Origin: Liolophura sinensis
Taxonomy: Eukaryota > Mollusca > Polyplacophora > Chitonida > Chitonidae
Length of the DNA stretch: 64,000 nt
Assembly: GCF_032854445.1 (NCBI RefSeq)
Contig: NC_088300.1
Coordinates: 56,272,984 to 56,336,983, forward strand
Reading direction: 5' to 3'
The notes below the pieces were generated by a model. It was not told where the DNA came from and ran no database searches. It was given only the letters and a program-made list of their open reading frames with translations. The position numbers were made by a program, and so were the translations under genes. This document shows, piece after piece, positions 1 through 10,830 of this stretch. Each line of letters opens with the position of its first letter. Position 1 is the first letter of the stretch.

Positions 1-344
1 ACTGCAAACAAAGACCATCCCGATTCAAATAGACACACCTGTATTATTCATAATTATGTCAGTTTTCTCTGCAAGACGACAGGTCCAACTTTTATGTGAC
101 CTCAGCTCTGTTAGATGTAAACCATTTTATATGTAGTTAATGCAAGTATAAACTCTCACAGCATGTTACAGGCTTGTGAACTAAAACCCAGACTCCATAA
201 AAATCATGTCCAAATCCTTTAACACTCATTAATTTTTTTAAGTATCTGCTGGCATCCGGAAACTTGTGTTGAATAATGCAGCCACAGCATCTGTCTACAT
301 TCTATTCCTCAGAACCTTTAACACACTTTACTTGGCTTCATACC

Positions 345-1400
345 AGCTACTCTTAAAGCTTTTGGACCAGGGACAGAATGCCTTCGTTTGAATAAAACTT
401 TTCTCGAACCAGGGACAGAAAGCCTAGTCCATAAACTAGCCATAGAATGCGTTATACCACCTTTTCCCCCCAAGACCATTCTTGAACAACCAAGCACAGA
501 ATGCATTTATACCGCCTGCTACCAGTCCTTTGATAACCAGTGAAAGAAAGCCTATACCACCTGCTCCAAAAGGTTTCCTGAACAAAAGACAACGTCTTAT
601 ACTATCTATTCCATAATCTTCCCTGCCTAGCACAGAATGCCTCTATACCACCTGCTACAAATAAGATATGTGAACCAGGGGGGAAAAAAGTTTGTACCAC
701 CTGTCCCATACCCTTTCCTGAACCAGACAAAGAATGCCTCTAGTTCACCAGCCACAAACCATTTATTTAACTAGGGATAATGCCTTTCTAACCCCTGCTC
801 CACAACCTTCCCTTAACCTGGCATACAATGCCTTATATGCCTTATATAATGGCACAAACTACCTGGAATGTCTATGTTGCAAGTTGATAGACGGCTGGTA
901 TTCGAAGGTCTGTTTCAACACAAAAATTTATACCACCTGCTCAAAAATCCTGAATCGGACACAGAATGTCTTTACCACCTGCTCCATAACTTGCCCTGAA
1001 CCAGAGTACCTTTATACCACCTGCTCAAAGAACATTTGTGAACAATGGAAAGAAATCCTATAACACCTGCTCCCAAACCTTTCCTGAACTTGAGACAGAA
1101 AGTTTGTTGCCACCTGCTCCATTACCTTCCCTGAACCAGAGTACCTTTATACCACCTGCTCAAAGACCATTTGTAAACCACGGAAAGAAAGCCTACACCA
1201 CTTGCTCCAAAACCTTTCGTGAACTGGAGACAGAAAATTTTTACTACCTGCTCCATAGCCTTCCCTTAACCAGGCAAAGGATACCTTTATACCAACTGCT
1301 TTAAACTTCTTACATACCATCTACTCCTAAACCTTTCATAAACTATGGACAGAATGCCTTTATAGCTTTACCACCTTTCATGAACCAGTGACATTATACT
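345..1400. repeat. Degenerate tandem repeat, about 47 bp, in a tetraspanin intron
   Basis: Variants of 'gaaccagggacagaatgcc' followed by 'tttataccacctgctcc' and 'aaaacctttcctgaacca' recur across the interval, with drift and small indels. Short open frames here are by-products of the repeat and show no protein-family similarity. The array sits downstream of the last recognised tetraspanin exon, so it is probably intronic. Confidence 0.8.
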
Positions 1401-1468
1401 TTAGACTTCACAATTCTTTTCTATCCTTGACATGTATTTCATGAATTTAACCTTTCTTGGAAACTCAC

Positions 1469-2822
1469 CCTCCACTGTGTTTCATCCCACGCTTTGGTGA
1501 CAGCAAAATTTTCATCGTTGCCATGAACATTCACACCATATTTGTTTATTAATGTATCTCTCATTGTCATCTTCATTGTATTCTCAATCTGAAAAAGAAA
1601 GAGATGGATTAATATACTTGATGCCAAGAACAATGTGATATTTTTGAGAAGTTTAGTGTTCCGTTTTAGAATCTTTTCATCTTTAGGAATTGATCTCTCA
1701 AGAAGTTCTCACCTCTAAAACGGCAGTCCGTTTTAAGGGTGGAGGATGTTGTAGCACCCAAAATAAACCACCAATAGTTTGGCAAGATACTAACAAACTT
1801 TGACATGTTAATCCCCTCAGCTATGGATGCCCCTATTTCACTTATATGACATTGACAAGCATTATGGTGTCAGGAAACCATTCAGGGCCCACAGGAAAAC
1901 CCACGACCATCTGCAGGTTGCTGAAAGATCTGCCGACGACGTATGCGATACTTGTATGTATGAGTATCCAGGTGAATATAATGTACGAGTGTAGTGAAGG
2001 CAAACTCACCTCTCCTCTGAAAACCACCGCTAAAATGGCTGCCAAAACCAGGCACAGGAAAATGAGAACCAAAAGTCCAAAATACTGAAAAGAATAATTC
2101 CATAATTAGCAATTATGAACAGATTCATTCATGGATTTATCAAGTTATGACTCCCTTTACTTTTTAAATATTTGAATAATTTCACACTTACAGTGATAAG
2201 CATGCAGCGCATCTTGGTACAAGCTCCAAAGCCTCCTACAAATGACACAATAAGAATTATGCCCCCTCCTGTGATCAACAAATATGAGGCTGCTGAATAC
2301 AAATATGTCCCTATGATCTCAGACAGGAATATACGATCGACAGCTGTCCAAATTCCTATTCCAAGAATCACTGCACCTAATATCTGAAAAGAAACAAAAA
2401 TAAGTTGGGAGTAAAAATTACCTTACAATGCAAGATTCCTAAAAAAAAAATGAAGAGGATATGTACAGAAGGTTATTCTTTGGATGGGTAAATTACAACA
2501 GAATTCTTTTACATCTTACAAATAAGCTCTCTTTTATGAATGTTTTAAACACGGGGAAAAAACTGGTTAAATTTTTTGACTGATGGTAATTACAGATCAT
2601 CTGGTAAAAAAATTGATAATCTATGAGAATCATTTGAAGATATACATCAATGATCTGATATAGAAATCTTTGACAGGTTGGTAATGCGTAAATCTAGCCA
2701 ATTATGTACAAAACAAAAGCAAACGTAGTACATATACACACACTATTTATCATAATACTTACAAAGCATATTATATTATATATGACTAGACATAGCCCTA
2801 TACACTTGGCTCCAGACTTCAT
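1469..2822 (-). CDS. Tetraspanin, 5' half of gene (partial, continues off left edge)
   Basis: Four-pass membrane scaffold protein that organises receptors and integrins in membrane microdomains (family knowledge). Four coding exons join in phase 0: 2763-2822, 2192-2383, 2010-2084 and 1469-1588, with GT-AG borders, giving 149 residues. The N-terminus MKSGAKCIGLCLVIYNIICF runs into ILGAVILGIGIW (membrane segment 1). A small extracellular loop follows, then segment 2 with GGGIILIVSFVGGFGACTK (the family's conserved GxxGxxG and juxtamembrane Cys), segment 3 (YFGLLVLIFLCLVLAAILAV) and the start of the large loop, ending in AWDETQWR. That ending matches the position just before the family's CCG motif. 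The CCG, the remaining cysteines and segment 4 are missing, so downstream exons should lie left of base 1469. The pattern is closest to the CD151/TSPAN11-like group. The ATG at 2822 was chosen because it starts a 60-nt exon in exact frame with the transmembrane exon. Confidence 0.9.
1808..1945 (-). repeat. SINE-like element, partial, in tetraspanin intron 3
   Basis: Contains the family signatures 'cctcagctatggatgcccct', 'tttcacttat', 'cattatggtgtcaggaaacc' and 'cccacgaccatctgcaggtt', reverse-complemented relative to the copies at 18.6, 20.9, 21.6 and 30.0 kb. Confidence 0.6.
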
Positions 2823-3870
2823 GCTGGGACCTTCTGAATGCTGAACACCAGGGAAATCACAGGTTCTCTTGAAGGCCTTAGATAGTTATGTGGGTTTCAC
2901 CTGTAAAATATAATCTATGGTTGTAAACCTAGCAAAATGAATTTCTTGAATACCATGCACGGAGTATTTAGTAATTTGGAGTGTTGCAGTATACCAGGCA
3001 GTTATATTTACGGTAGTGGCAGCAAGTGTGTTTATCTCACTTCATGTACTCGGATATCATTTGCTCATGTATATCAATGGTTTCGTAACCAGTACATGTA
3101 TAAAGGTATTTACTTGGAGCTCTATACCTTTGACTGTAGCAGCAGACCTACCAGTACATCCAGCATTTTTCTATCGAAAATATAGCACAATGCAATCGCA
3201 ATAATGAGTTTTGAATTTAATTGTGCCTAACAGTACCAATATTCAACTTAAAAGACTCTTCACTTTTCTATGTCAATCAAATGTCGAAAAAAATACTCAC
3301 AATATATAAATTTTATTACACTTTTATACATTGATTTCTGTTGCTTGGAACCCCAAAACTACAAAATAAATATGTTATTTATACATCTTATCAATTAAAT
3401 AAAATATTTGAGACTCAGGCAAAGGCAAACACACTCACAATGTGATTGGATTTACCTGACTACAGGTTATGGACAATGTTTTTATCAGCCTGGGTTATCT
3501 AATGATAAATATATCCAACTTTTGGTGACCGGTGACAACGTCCACTACAAGCATGCAGGTAAGCTTACAGGTATTTACAATCTACAATCTACATGTATGT
3601 TTGCGGATGTGAGTCAGTGCTAAATGTACTAGAACTGTCGTCATCGTACGCACAAGGTACGGTCATGGAATGCGGAACGCTGTGACAAGCTGTACTGTCG
3701 GCGAATCACGCCTGTTAAGGCCCCGTATCCCCCTTGAAGTATCCACCTTGACCGAACCCTAGCCTCTAACACCGACCGTGCCACACAGCGTCCATGCACT
3801 TACCTGCAATCAAGTCACGGGGCGGATTGATGTCACTTTCATGCAGTCTCAGCTGCATTTCTCTTCTTCT
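2823..3870 (-). promoter_or_regulatory. Tetraspanin 5'UTR and probable non-coding first exon
   Basis: On the minus strand an acceptor (TTTTACAG) precedes base 2900, so 2823-2900 would be 5'UTR in the ATG exon. A strong donor, GCAG|GTAAGT, ends a putative exon at 3804, and splicing 3804 to 2900 would give a leader. That leader contains a short upstream ORF starting MQLRLHESDINPP and ending shortly after the junction. Seen: the splice signals. Inferred: that they are used together. Confidence 0.45.
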
Positions 3871-4067
3871 GCAGGTAGAAAGTGTTCAAAACTGTTAATG
3901 TCCAAGTCTGTTGTTTAAACTCTAATAAAACACAGAGCGCCTGCTGTACGCCGGCGAGTGACTCACGGCGTGCTTGTCCGCTGAATGTAACAACTTTACC
4001 TGCCCTAAGCCCGCCTTCTGCACAGCTCTTCTGTGATAGAGGTACGCTTGGTGCATTCTCACCTGGA

Positions 4068-4311
4068 TGACGTCACTAGAAACCACTTGGAAACCAGATA
4101 GATCTGACTTTTCATCAATGCCGCGGGTCACAAACCTTGATATACACAACAGTGACCCAGTTATAACTGCTTTGAAGTGCGCACAGGTATAACGTATAAT
4201 AAACATTGTATAATTTATTCCTATGCATAGGTCAATTTCTTCGTCAGATAAATTAACGACGTGCTCGTTAATAACAGATCCAGTGATATCATATGATCAT
4301 GGATGACGTCA
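4068..4311. promoter_or_regulatory. Two perfect CRE octamers upstream of the tetraspanin
   Basis: TGACGTCA occurs at 4068-4075 and again at 4304-4311, in the region expected to be the tetraspanin promoter. The octamer is the canonical CREB/ATF site and is palindromic, so strand is not meaningful. Use in this animal is inferred. Confidence 0.4.
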
Positions 4312-5907
4312 GTACAATTAAAATCCAGATTGAAACTAAATGAATCTCCTCCTTTCGTTTGATCGGTCACCGCATACCACAATAAACAAAACATAACGTA
4401 TATGATACATTGTTAGTTTATGTTGCCGACGGATGCCACAAAAAGTTAATTTCTTCAGAACACATGCATAAATTGTCAAATTTAGCCAATCGCAGGATGA
4501 TATTTATAATCAAAATTAATATGGAAATACGATTTATTATAGTTGACCACTACTTTTCAAGTACAAGGAGCTAGAATGTTCTCCAGTAATAAAAAAGAAT
4601 GAAATAAATAAACATCTTCAATTTGTTTATAGAAGTTGACAGTATACTAAAAATAAATAAATCTTGTGTTCCGCCAATTTCATATAGGTAAAGGATTCGT
4701 AACTTCCAAATGATACAGAGTATAATTTATATATATTATATATATATATATATAAACATTCAAAATGTTTCCAAGATAGGACTGATATATCACATACCTT
4801 ATTTAATGGATTTTAGACACCTTTCAGGGAAGTGGCAGCACCATATATATGCGAAACAATATTAAATCGGCATTTGAATGTGCAAAACTGAAATGTACAA
4901 GTACTTGCAAGTACTAAAGCCATTACATGTAGGCCTATCAATTAATGAAGATTATTAGACACACAATCTGAACATTTCAGCACATTATATTTCAGGTGAA
5001 ATGGAAATGAACATTTCAACAAATTTATACATTTATCACAAATGTACCATATAAATTGATGTCATGCACTCTGTCTGACAATGTATTTTTCAGGCATGCA
5101 TATACTTGCATGCTCTTTCAAATTTGTTGCAGCATATTTTAACACTATTTCACACAAGGTATGGTGTTGAAATTTTCAAGAAAGTTGTCACATCCAATAA
5201 ATGATGTTAAATATCCGTCTTGAATATTAGCAATTAACAGTTACGCTTTGTCTTCTGGGCAGAAATATGTCATGATCGTACCGAAACGTTTCCTGGTATG
5301 TTTTTGAGTGCGTTAAACAGCACCCTATATGAACCCGTATCATCGACATTTACATCGTTATATAAACAGAAACAGAACAACAGAAACTGTTGTCCTGACA
5401 AACAGTGTACAGCCCAATCATGACACGGGCATCCACATGAATAAAGCTTAACACCCATAAGAATAAAGCTTGGTTGTATACTTGCAAAGTTCCCATTTAA
5501 CGAGAACTGCCGAAATCAAAGCATCGCATGCAATATAGGCGTATACTACTATACTATACATTCTTTAAAAATGACAGAGCCTCGGCCGTCTTACGCTGTA
5601 TAGATGCTAACAGCATGATTAACAGAATGTAAAAGCACCAGCCATACTGCGAGAGCAGCTGTGAATATATTTCATGCATGTCAACGAAAGAATGTCAACA
5701 TCGGCACAGGTTTTTTTTTTTAAAAAGCCAAGACAGAAAGCATTTTCACTAAAATCTGTTTTTATTATATATTTTGTTAGTGATGGAGACAAACATATCG
5801 CGTATAAAGCGGCTTACATCTGACATATACCCATTACAATGGAGTGAACTCTGTCCGAGCCCTCACCGCATGCATGTATATCTATATATGATTATTCATT
5901 TGACTTT

Positions 5908-6150
5908 TTAGGTCGTACTCAAGAATATAACTTATATATACATATACGGCGACAATCGTCGTTGTTCGCCGTGTACACTTAGGAAAGATCGGGTAACGAA
6001 AAACCGAACCTGACATAGTAATAGCTAAAGGGGTTCGAACGCGCGATGCCCGGTTTTCACCCACCATAATACTGGCCACCATCGTATAGGTGAAATATTC
6101 TTGAGTGCGGCGTAAAACAACAAACAAAATCAAATCAAATCAAACAGAAC
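5908..6150. repeat. Composite SINE-like element, two inverted fragments
   Basis: A reverse-oriented tail fragment ('ggtcgtactcaagaatata') lies about 100 bp from a forward fragment. The forward fragment holds a tRNA B-box-like 'ggttcgaac' near 6030, 'ccaccataatactggccacc', and the tail 'gtgaaatattcttgagtgcg'. The phrase 'gaacgcgcga' appears both before and after the forward fragment. Confidence 0.55.
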
Positions 6151-6984
6151 GCGCGACCTCATTGGTGATAATCTGTCTGCTGCATACAGAGAAAGACAAG
6201 ATTTAAACGAAACGTCAGCCATCATTTATTTAATCGTATAGATCGGGATAATCCCTCCTAGCAGCTCAGGTGATGGACAATACACAAGTGAATGCAAATA
6301 TGATATAACTGACAGTACATTGACCAGGCAAAAGCAATACTGACTCAGATCGAAACTTGGGGTCAGTGCCATTTTTTTTTCTGGCCAGTATTATACAATT
6401 ATCGACTTTCCACGGAGTTGATGCATGGATTTGTGTACCTGAGGAAATTTGAACCTATATGTCGTATAGTCCGTGGGCGATAGTGTTTTTGGAGCGTTCA
6501 ACACCATAAACCCTGCATCTGTTTATAAATAGAATTCCCTCATTTCAACGGATGCCATGCATGGCGTTATAGCGTTAGGGTCATTCTGGTTGTCTGTAGA
6601 CAAAAAAACGTTACCAACATCACGATCTTGAAACCTTTCCATAGCTACTTTGTCATGAGTCATTGTACGACATTGGATTTCATCTATCTAAATCCCGGGT
6701 ATGACAAAGTTTCGTCACGCGCGACGTATGATTTTTGTGATACAATATGTCATATTCCAACCAATAAATGTGGCGGACTCTATTTGTCCTCTTCTTCCGA
6801 ATTATGTTTTGTATCAACTCAATTTGCGCTCGTCTGCGTCCAGAAGCTCTTCCGAGCCCTCTGAAGCCAGACTGAAACAGGCAGGGGATCTTCCGACAAA
6901 CTGTCTGTACCAATTTCAGATGCTACAAATCGAGTCGGCCTCTCGATTTGTCAAGTCGTTCACAGTGTGCCATTTTGTGCCTGT

Positions 6985-7508
6985 GTAGCTCCACTGTGTG
7001 AAAAAGTGAGCCTGTCCAGCCGTCCAGAGCACCAAATTCAACTTCTACGTGTAGCTCCATTGTGTGACAAAGTGAGCTTGTCCGGCAGCCTTGTGTGACG
7101 GATTGAGCTTGAGTAGCTCCACTGTATAACGAAGTGAGCTTGTCCAGTAGCCTTGTGTACCGGATTGAGCTTGAGTAGCTCCACTGTATAACGAAGTGAG
7201 CTTGTCCAGTAGCCTTGTGTACCGGATTGAGCTTGAGTAGCTCCACTGTATAACGAAGTGAGCTTGTCCAGTAGCCTTGTGTACCGGATTGAGCTTGAGT
7301 AGCTCCACTGTATAACGAAGTGAGCTTGTCCAGTAGCCTCGTGTACCGGATTGAGCTTGAGTAGCTCCACTGTATAACAAAGTGAGCTTGTCCAGCAGCC
7401 TTGTGTGCCGGATTGAGCTTGAGTAGCTCCACTTTATAACAAAGTGAGCTTGTCCAGCAGCCTTGTGTGCCGGATTGAGCTTGAGTAGCACCAATGTATA
7501 ACACAGTG
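6985..7508. repeat. 62-bp tandem repeat, about 8.5 copies
   Basis: The unit contains 'gtagctccactgtataacga', 'agtgagcttgtccagtagcc' and 'ttgtgtaccggattgagctt'. Central copies are nearly identical and edge copies diverge. Overlapping minus-strand frames stay open for 110-213 codons only because the unit lacks stops; they resemble no protein family. Confidence 0.9.
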
Positions 7509-8377
7509 AGGGTGGGCATAAAAAAAATGGGCCGTACTTTGACATTCAATATCTCCGAAACCATCTTAGGTCAGCTTTTCAAAATTTACACACTCAAAAG
7601 CCATTATGTCCTAAGTATACAGACCAAATTTCAAATTTTCTTTAAGATTTCTGTTCATGGGACCATAATCCAAAACGAGTCAAAAAAGCATGTTCCAGAC
7701 ATTTCAAAATGATGTTCTACCTTGTTTTACTTGAAAAAGTGATCAATTCCTTGTCCCTCGCAGAGAAAACCATCTTGATTCAGCAACACTTGTGCCTATC
7801 TGGAAGAAAGGCTTTCCTGACACTAGAGCCAGACAATTTTTCCAGAGGACACTTGATTGACACGTCACACGGAACGTGTATTTTTGAGGCTATCTTTTCA
7901 TTTTAACCCTGAGTACAGACTACTCAAGCTATGACCTTGAAAACTGGTCAGTATGTTAATAAAATCATATCATTTGAATGTCTAAAGTTTGAAAGGGTTT
8001 GAACAAAGGATAATGGAGCAATATAATATCCTGCCATAAATCATGCCACAGTTCCAAAACAAAATGTGAGCATTCAAGAGCCAAAGATCAAAGACAATTT
8101 CACAAGTTTAAGCCTGTGAAAAGATGTTTAATGTGCAATGACATGTAAACAATTTTAAGTCACACATGTTAGTAGTTGCGTGAATTGAAACGCGATATTT
8201 AACTTTAGGCATAACTAAAGGTGGCGCTGTCTTCTCTGAATCAGTGATTTATTTAATTAGGAATTTTACAAGAAGGCAACTTAATTTTGTTGTGCAGCAA
8301 CCTATAAAAAACGAGCTGGCAATGAACAAATGATGCCATAATCTTTTAATAATTGTATCATTCACATTGACATTACT

Positions 8378-8650
8378 TATTTATTTGAGTGGTGCTTTAC
8401 GCCCTACTCAAGAACATTTCACTTATACCACAGCAGGCAGCATTACAGTGGGAGGAAACTGGACATAACCTTGGAGAAACCCATGACCATCCGCCGGATG
8501 CCAGTAGACCTTCCCACATATGGCCGGAGAGGAAGCCAGCATGAGCTGGACTTGAACTCACACTGACTGCATTGGTGAGAGGCTCCTGGGTTATAACACT
8601 GCGTCATTGTGCTGGAGTGCTAACCCCCTCAGCCATGGATGCCCCTATTA
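8378..8650 (-). repeat. SINE-like element, near full length
   Basis: The longest copy in the window. It runs from 'tggtgctttacgccctactc' and 'aagaacatttcacttatacc' through the middle 'agaaacccatgaccatccgc' to 'cccctcagccatggatgccc'. It carries a tRNA-like 'gacttgaactc' box. Reverse orientation relative to most other copies. Confidence 0.7.
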
Positions 8651-10329
8651 TTCACATTGAAATTCAATCACTATTGCATTTTCTATTGTATACATATAAA
8701 TAATACCTTTCCTTTTTCAGTTATAATGTACAAAAAACCAAAGGTTAAAGTAGTGAAAAATATGTACAGCAGTAATATACACATGTCACAATGAAAATCA
8801 GAAATAAGGAAAGAACTCCAAAGTGAAAACAGATAATCCTCAGAATGTCTATGGCAGACAACTTAATATTGATTAAAACAATACTTCTATGGTATATTGA
8901 TTTCTGTTACAAATGAAGCAAGTTGATGATTTTTTATACCCTGTTTCACTCCCTGTGAAAGGGTGCAAATTGTTTTCTCAGTGGTTCTCACTGATAAAAG
9001 AGCATAGCCATTTGTAATTTATTTATTTATGCAATTGGTAATATGTTTCAGGCAATAATCAATAATTTGTAACTTATCAAAATTGTTCACTTTGTTTTAT
9101 CATTTAATGATACATATGTGAGTTGCAGTACATGTGCAGGTGGTGTATTATATACACAGAAATATTAGGCCCAGATCACCTGTTCAATGACTGGACCAAG
9201 GCTCTGATAGAATATGAACATCAATCTACTCTTTGCTTCGAACTAGGTAGTGCGTTAAGTAGATTCAGATCTGATTGCAAGTTCCTGCCACAATTTAGCA
9301 ACCAAACCAGACTGAATATCCACGGTCTACAAGTAGGTCTATGAAATAATCTGATCCAGACCACTGCTATTCAAAGATTATGTCAGCTTTTATTTTATGT
9401 AGTTTGTCATTGCTGCTTGTTGTCTTCACTGAAGTCTGCACTACAAGTCCCTTTACAGGATTATGTAAGTTTTTCTCTCTCAGATACACCTCTCAGCTGA
9501 TTCAGGTGTGCCTCCCAGATGAACCTCACAGCTGTCCTTTCCTACTTCACCTCACACCATCTTCTAGTGGATTGTGTAAGTTGTTCCCAGATGTGTCTCT
9601 GAGGTGAACCTCACAGCTGGTCCCTCCACATCAGGTACGGACATATACCCCCCCCCCCCCCCCTGAACATCCCCCACCCCCAGCAGAGGACAGTAGACAA
9701 AATAAACAGATAGCTTATTCATCATAAACAGATTTTGTCATTACTTGGACAGGAGATTATTATCTGTGAAGGGTAAACCAACAATGTAAATAAAATGACT
9801 GTAGCCAGTATACCTGGCTTTTGGGTTAATCCCTTGACAAAGAACTGATTAGCCTATTAGTTTACCCCAAATTCTAGAGAACTCAGAACTTTATTCATTA
9901 AGCTTTTATCACAATACTGTTTTGTTACTGTATTATATGATGGAAGTTCTACTTTAATTATCTACATAATATCTTCACCACATGAAGACAACTACCTGAA
10001 TTTTGTGAATATATCAAAATAAAACACTGACTGTTTTTACCCCCTGACATGCTACAGAGGCCTTCAAATCTTCACTATACGAAGATAAATACCTGAATTT
10101 TGTGAATAAGTAAAAACAACTGCTAATTTTCACCCCTTGGGCTATTCATTACAAGAAATCTCACTTAGAATATCATATTTATATTTCCCACTGATCATAT
10201 ATGCATGTAGATATATAGGGAGGGGAAAATGTCCAGGAGGGAAAATGTCAAGGAGGGGAAAATGTCCAGGAGGGGAAAATGTCAGGGGGGATAATGTCCT
10301 ACATTCCTTCACATCTCACCCTATATGTT

Positions 10330-10620
10330 CACCATCTTCCTCTAGATTACAAGTAAGTTGTTCCCAGGTGTGTCTCTGAGGTGAACCTCACAGCTGGTCC
10401 CTACATACCTCACCCTACACATACACCATCTTCCTGTAGATTACAAGTAAGTTATTCCCAGGTGTGTCTCTGAGATGAACCTCACAGCTGATCCCTACAT
10501 ACCTCACCCTACACAAACACCATCTTCCTGTAGATTACAAGTAAGTTATTCCCAGGTGTGTCTCTGAGATGAAACTCACAGCTGATCTCTACATATCTCA
10601 CCCTACACATACACCATCTT
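10330..10620. repeat. 94-bp tandem repeat, about three copies
   Basis: Unit landmarks 'gattacaagtaagtt' (near 10345, 10439 and 10533), 'cccaggtgtgtctctgag', 'gaacctcacagctg' and 'cctcaccctacac' recur in order. Related single fragments occur at 9450-9640. Each copy carries a plus-strand GTAAGT, but no exon is attached. Confidence 0.8.
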
Positions 10621-10830
10621 CATCATATAAATAATATATATACATGTAGAAGTATATATATAATTCCTTCTGCTGTGATCTGTAGTAACACAGAATCACC
10701 TTATGCAAACTACAGGACAGGAAACCCCCCTTTTTCGTCACACTTATGCCATTTACACTCCTTACCAAAATATTATGACAAGCAACATGACAGTAATTCT
10801 TGAAGTGACCAAAGCTGTGAAATCTGCTTC

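Larger units (their letters stand above)
3871..6984. other. Intergenic, no gene seen
   Basis: AT-rich DNA upstream of the tetraspanin. It contains a (TA)n tract near 4725-4755 and a composite SINE-like block at 5.9-6.15 kb. Open frames of 62-95 codons lack family motifs and splice context. I see nothing coding. Confidence 0.6.
7509..10830. other. Intergenic region downstream of LRRIQ1
   Basis: No coding exon recognised. Contents: a full-length SINE-like copy (8.38-8.65 kb), a poly-C run at about 9647-9662, G-rich short repeats 'aggggaaaatgtccaggagg' at 10.21-10.29 kb and a 94-bp array at 10.33-10.62 kb. Minus-strand AATAAA at 9896-9891 is a possible but distant polyadenylation signal for LRRIQ1. 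Confidence 0.5.

Noticed and set aside
200-322. Possible next tetraspanin exon with a CCG (minus strand: NVDRCCGCIIQHKFPD)
   Set aside because: The frame fits phase 0 after an AG near 318, but the acceptor has a poor pyrimidine tract, the expected DW and PxSCC pattern after CCG is absent, and the open frame continues without a clear donor. Chance is as likely.
6985-7508. CRISPR-like regular repeats
   Set aside because: Eukaryotic head-to-tail tandem repeats without unique spacers or cas genes; the same applies to the arrays at 42, 55 and 61 kb.
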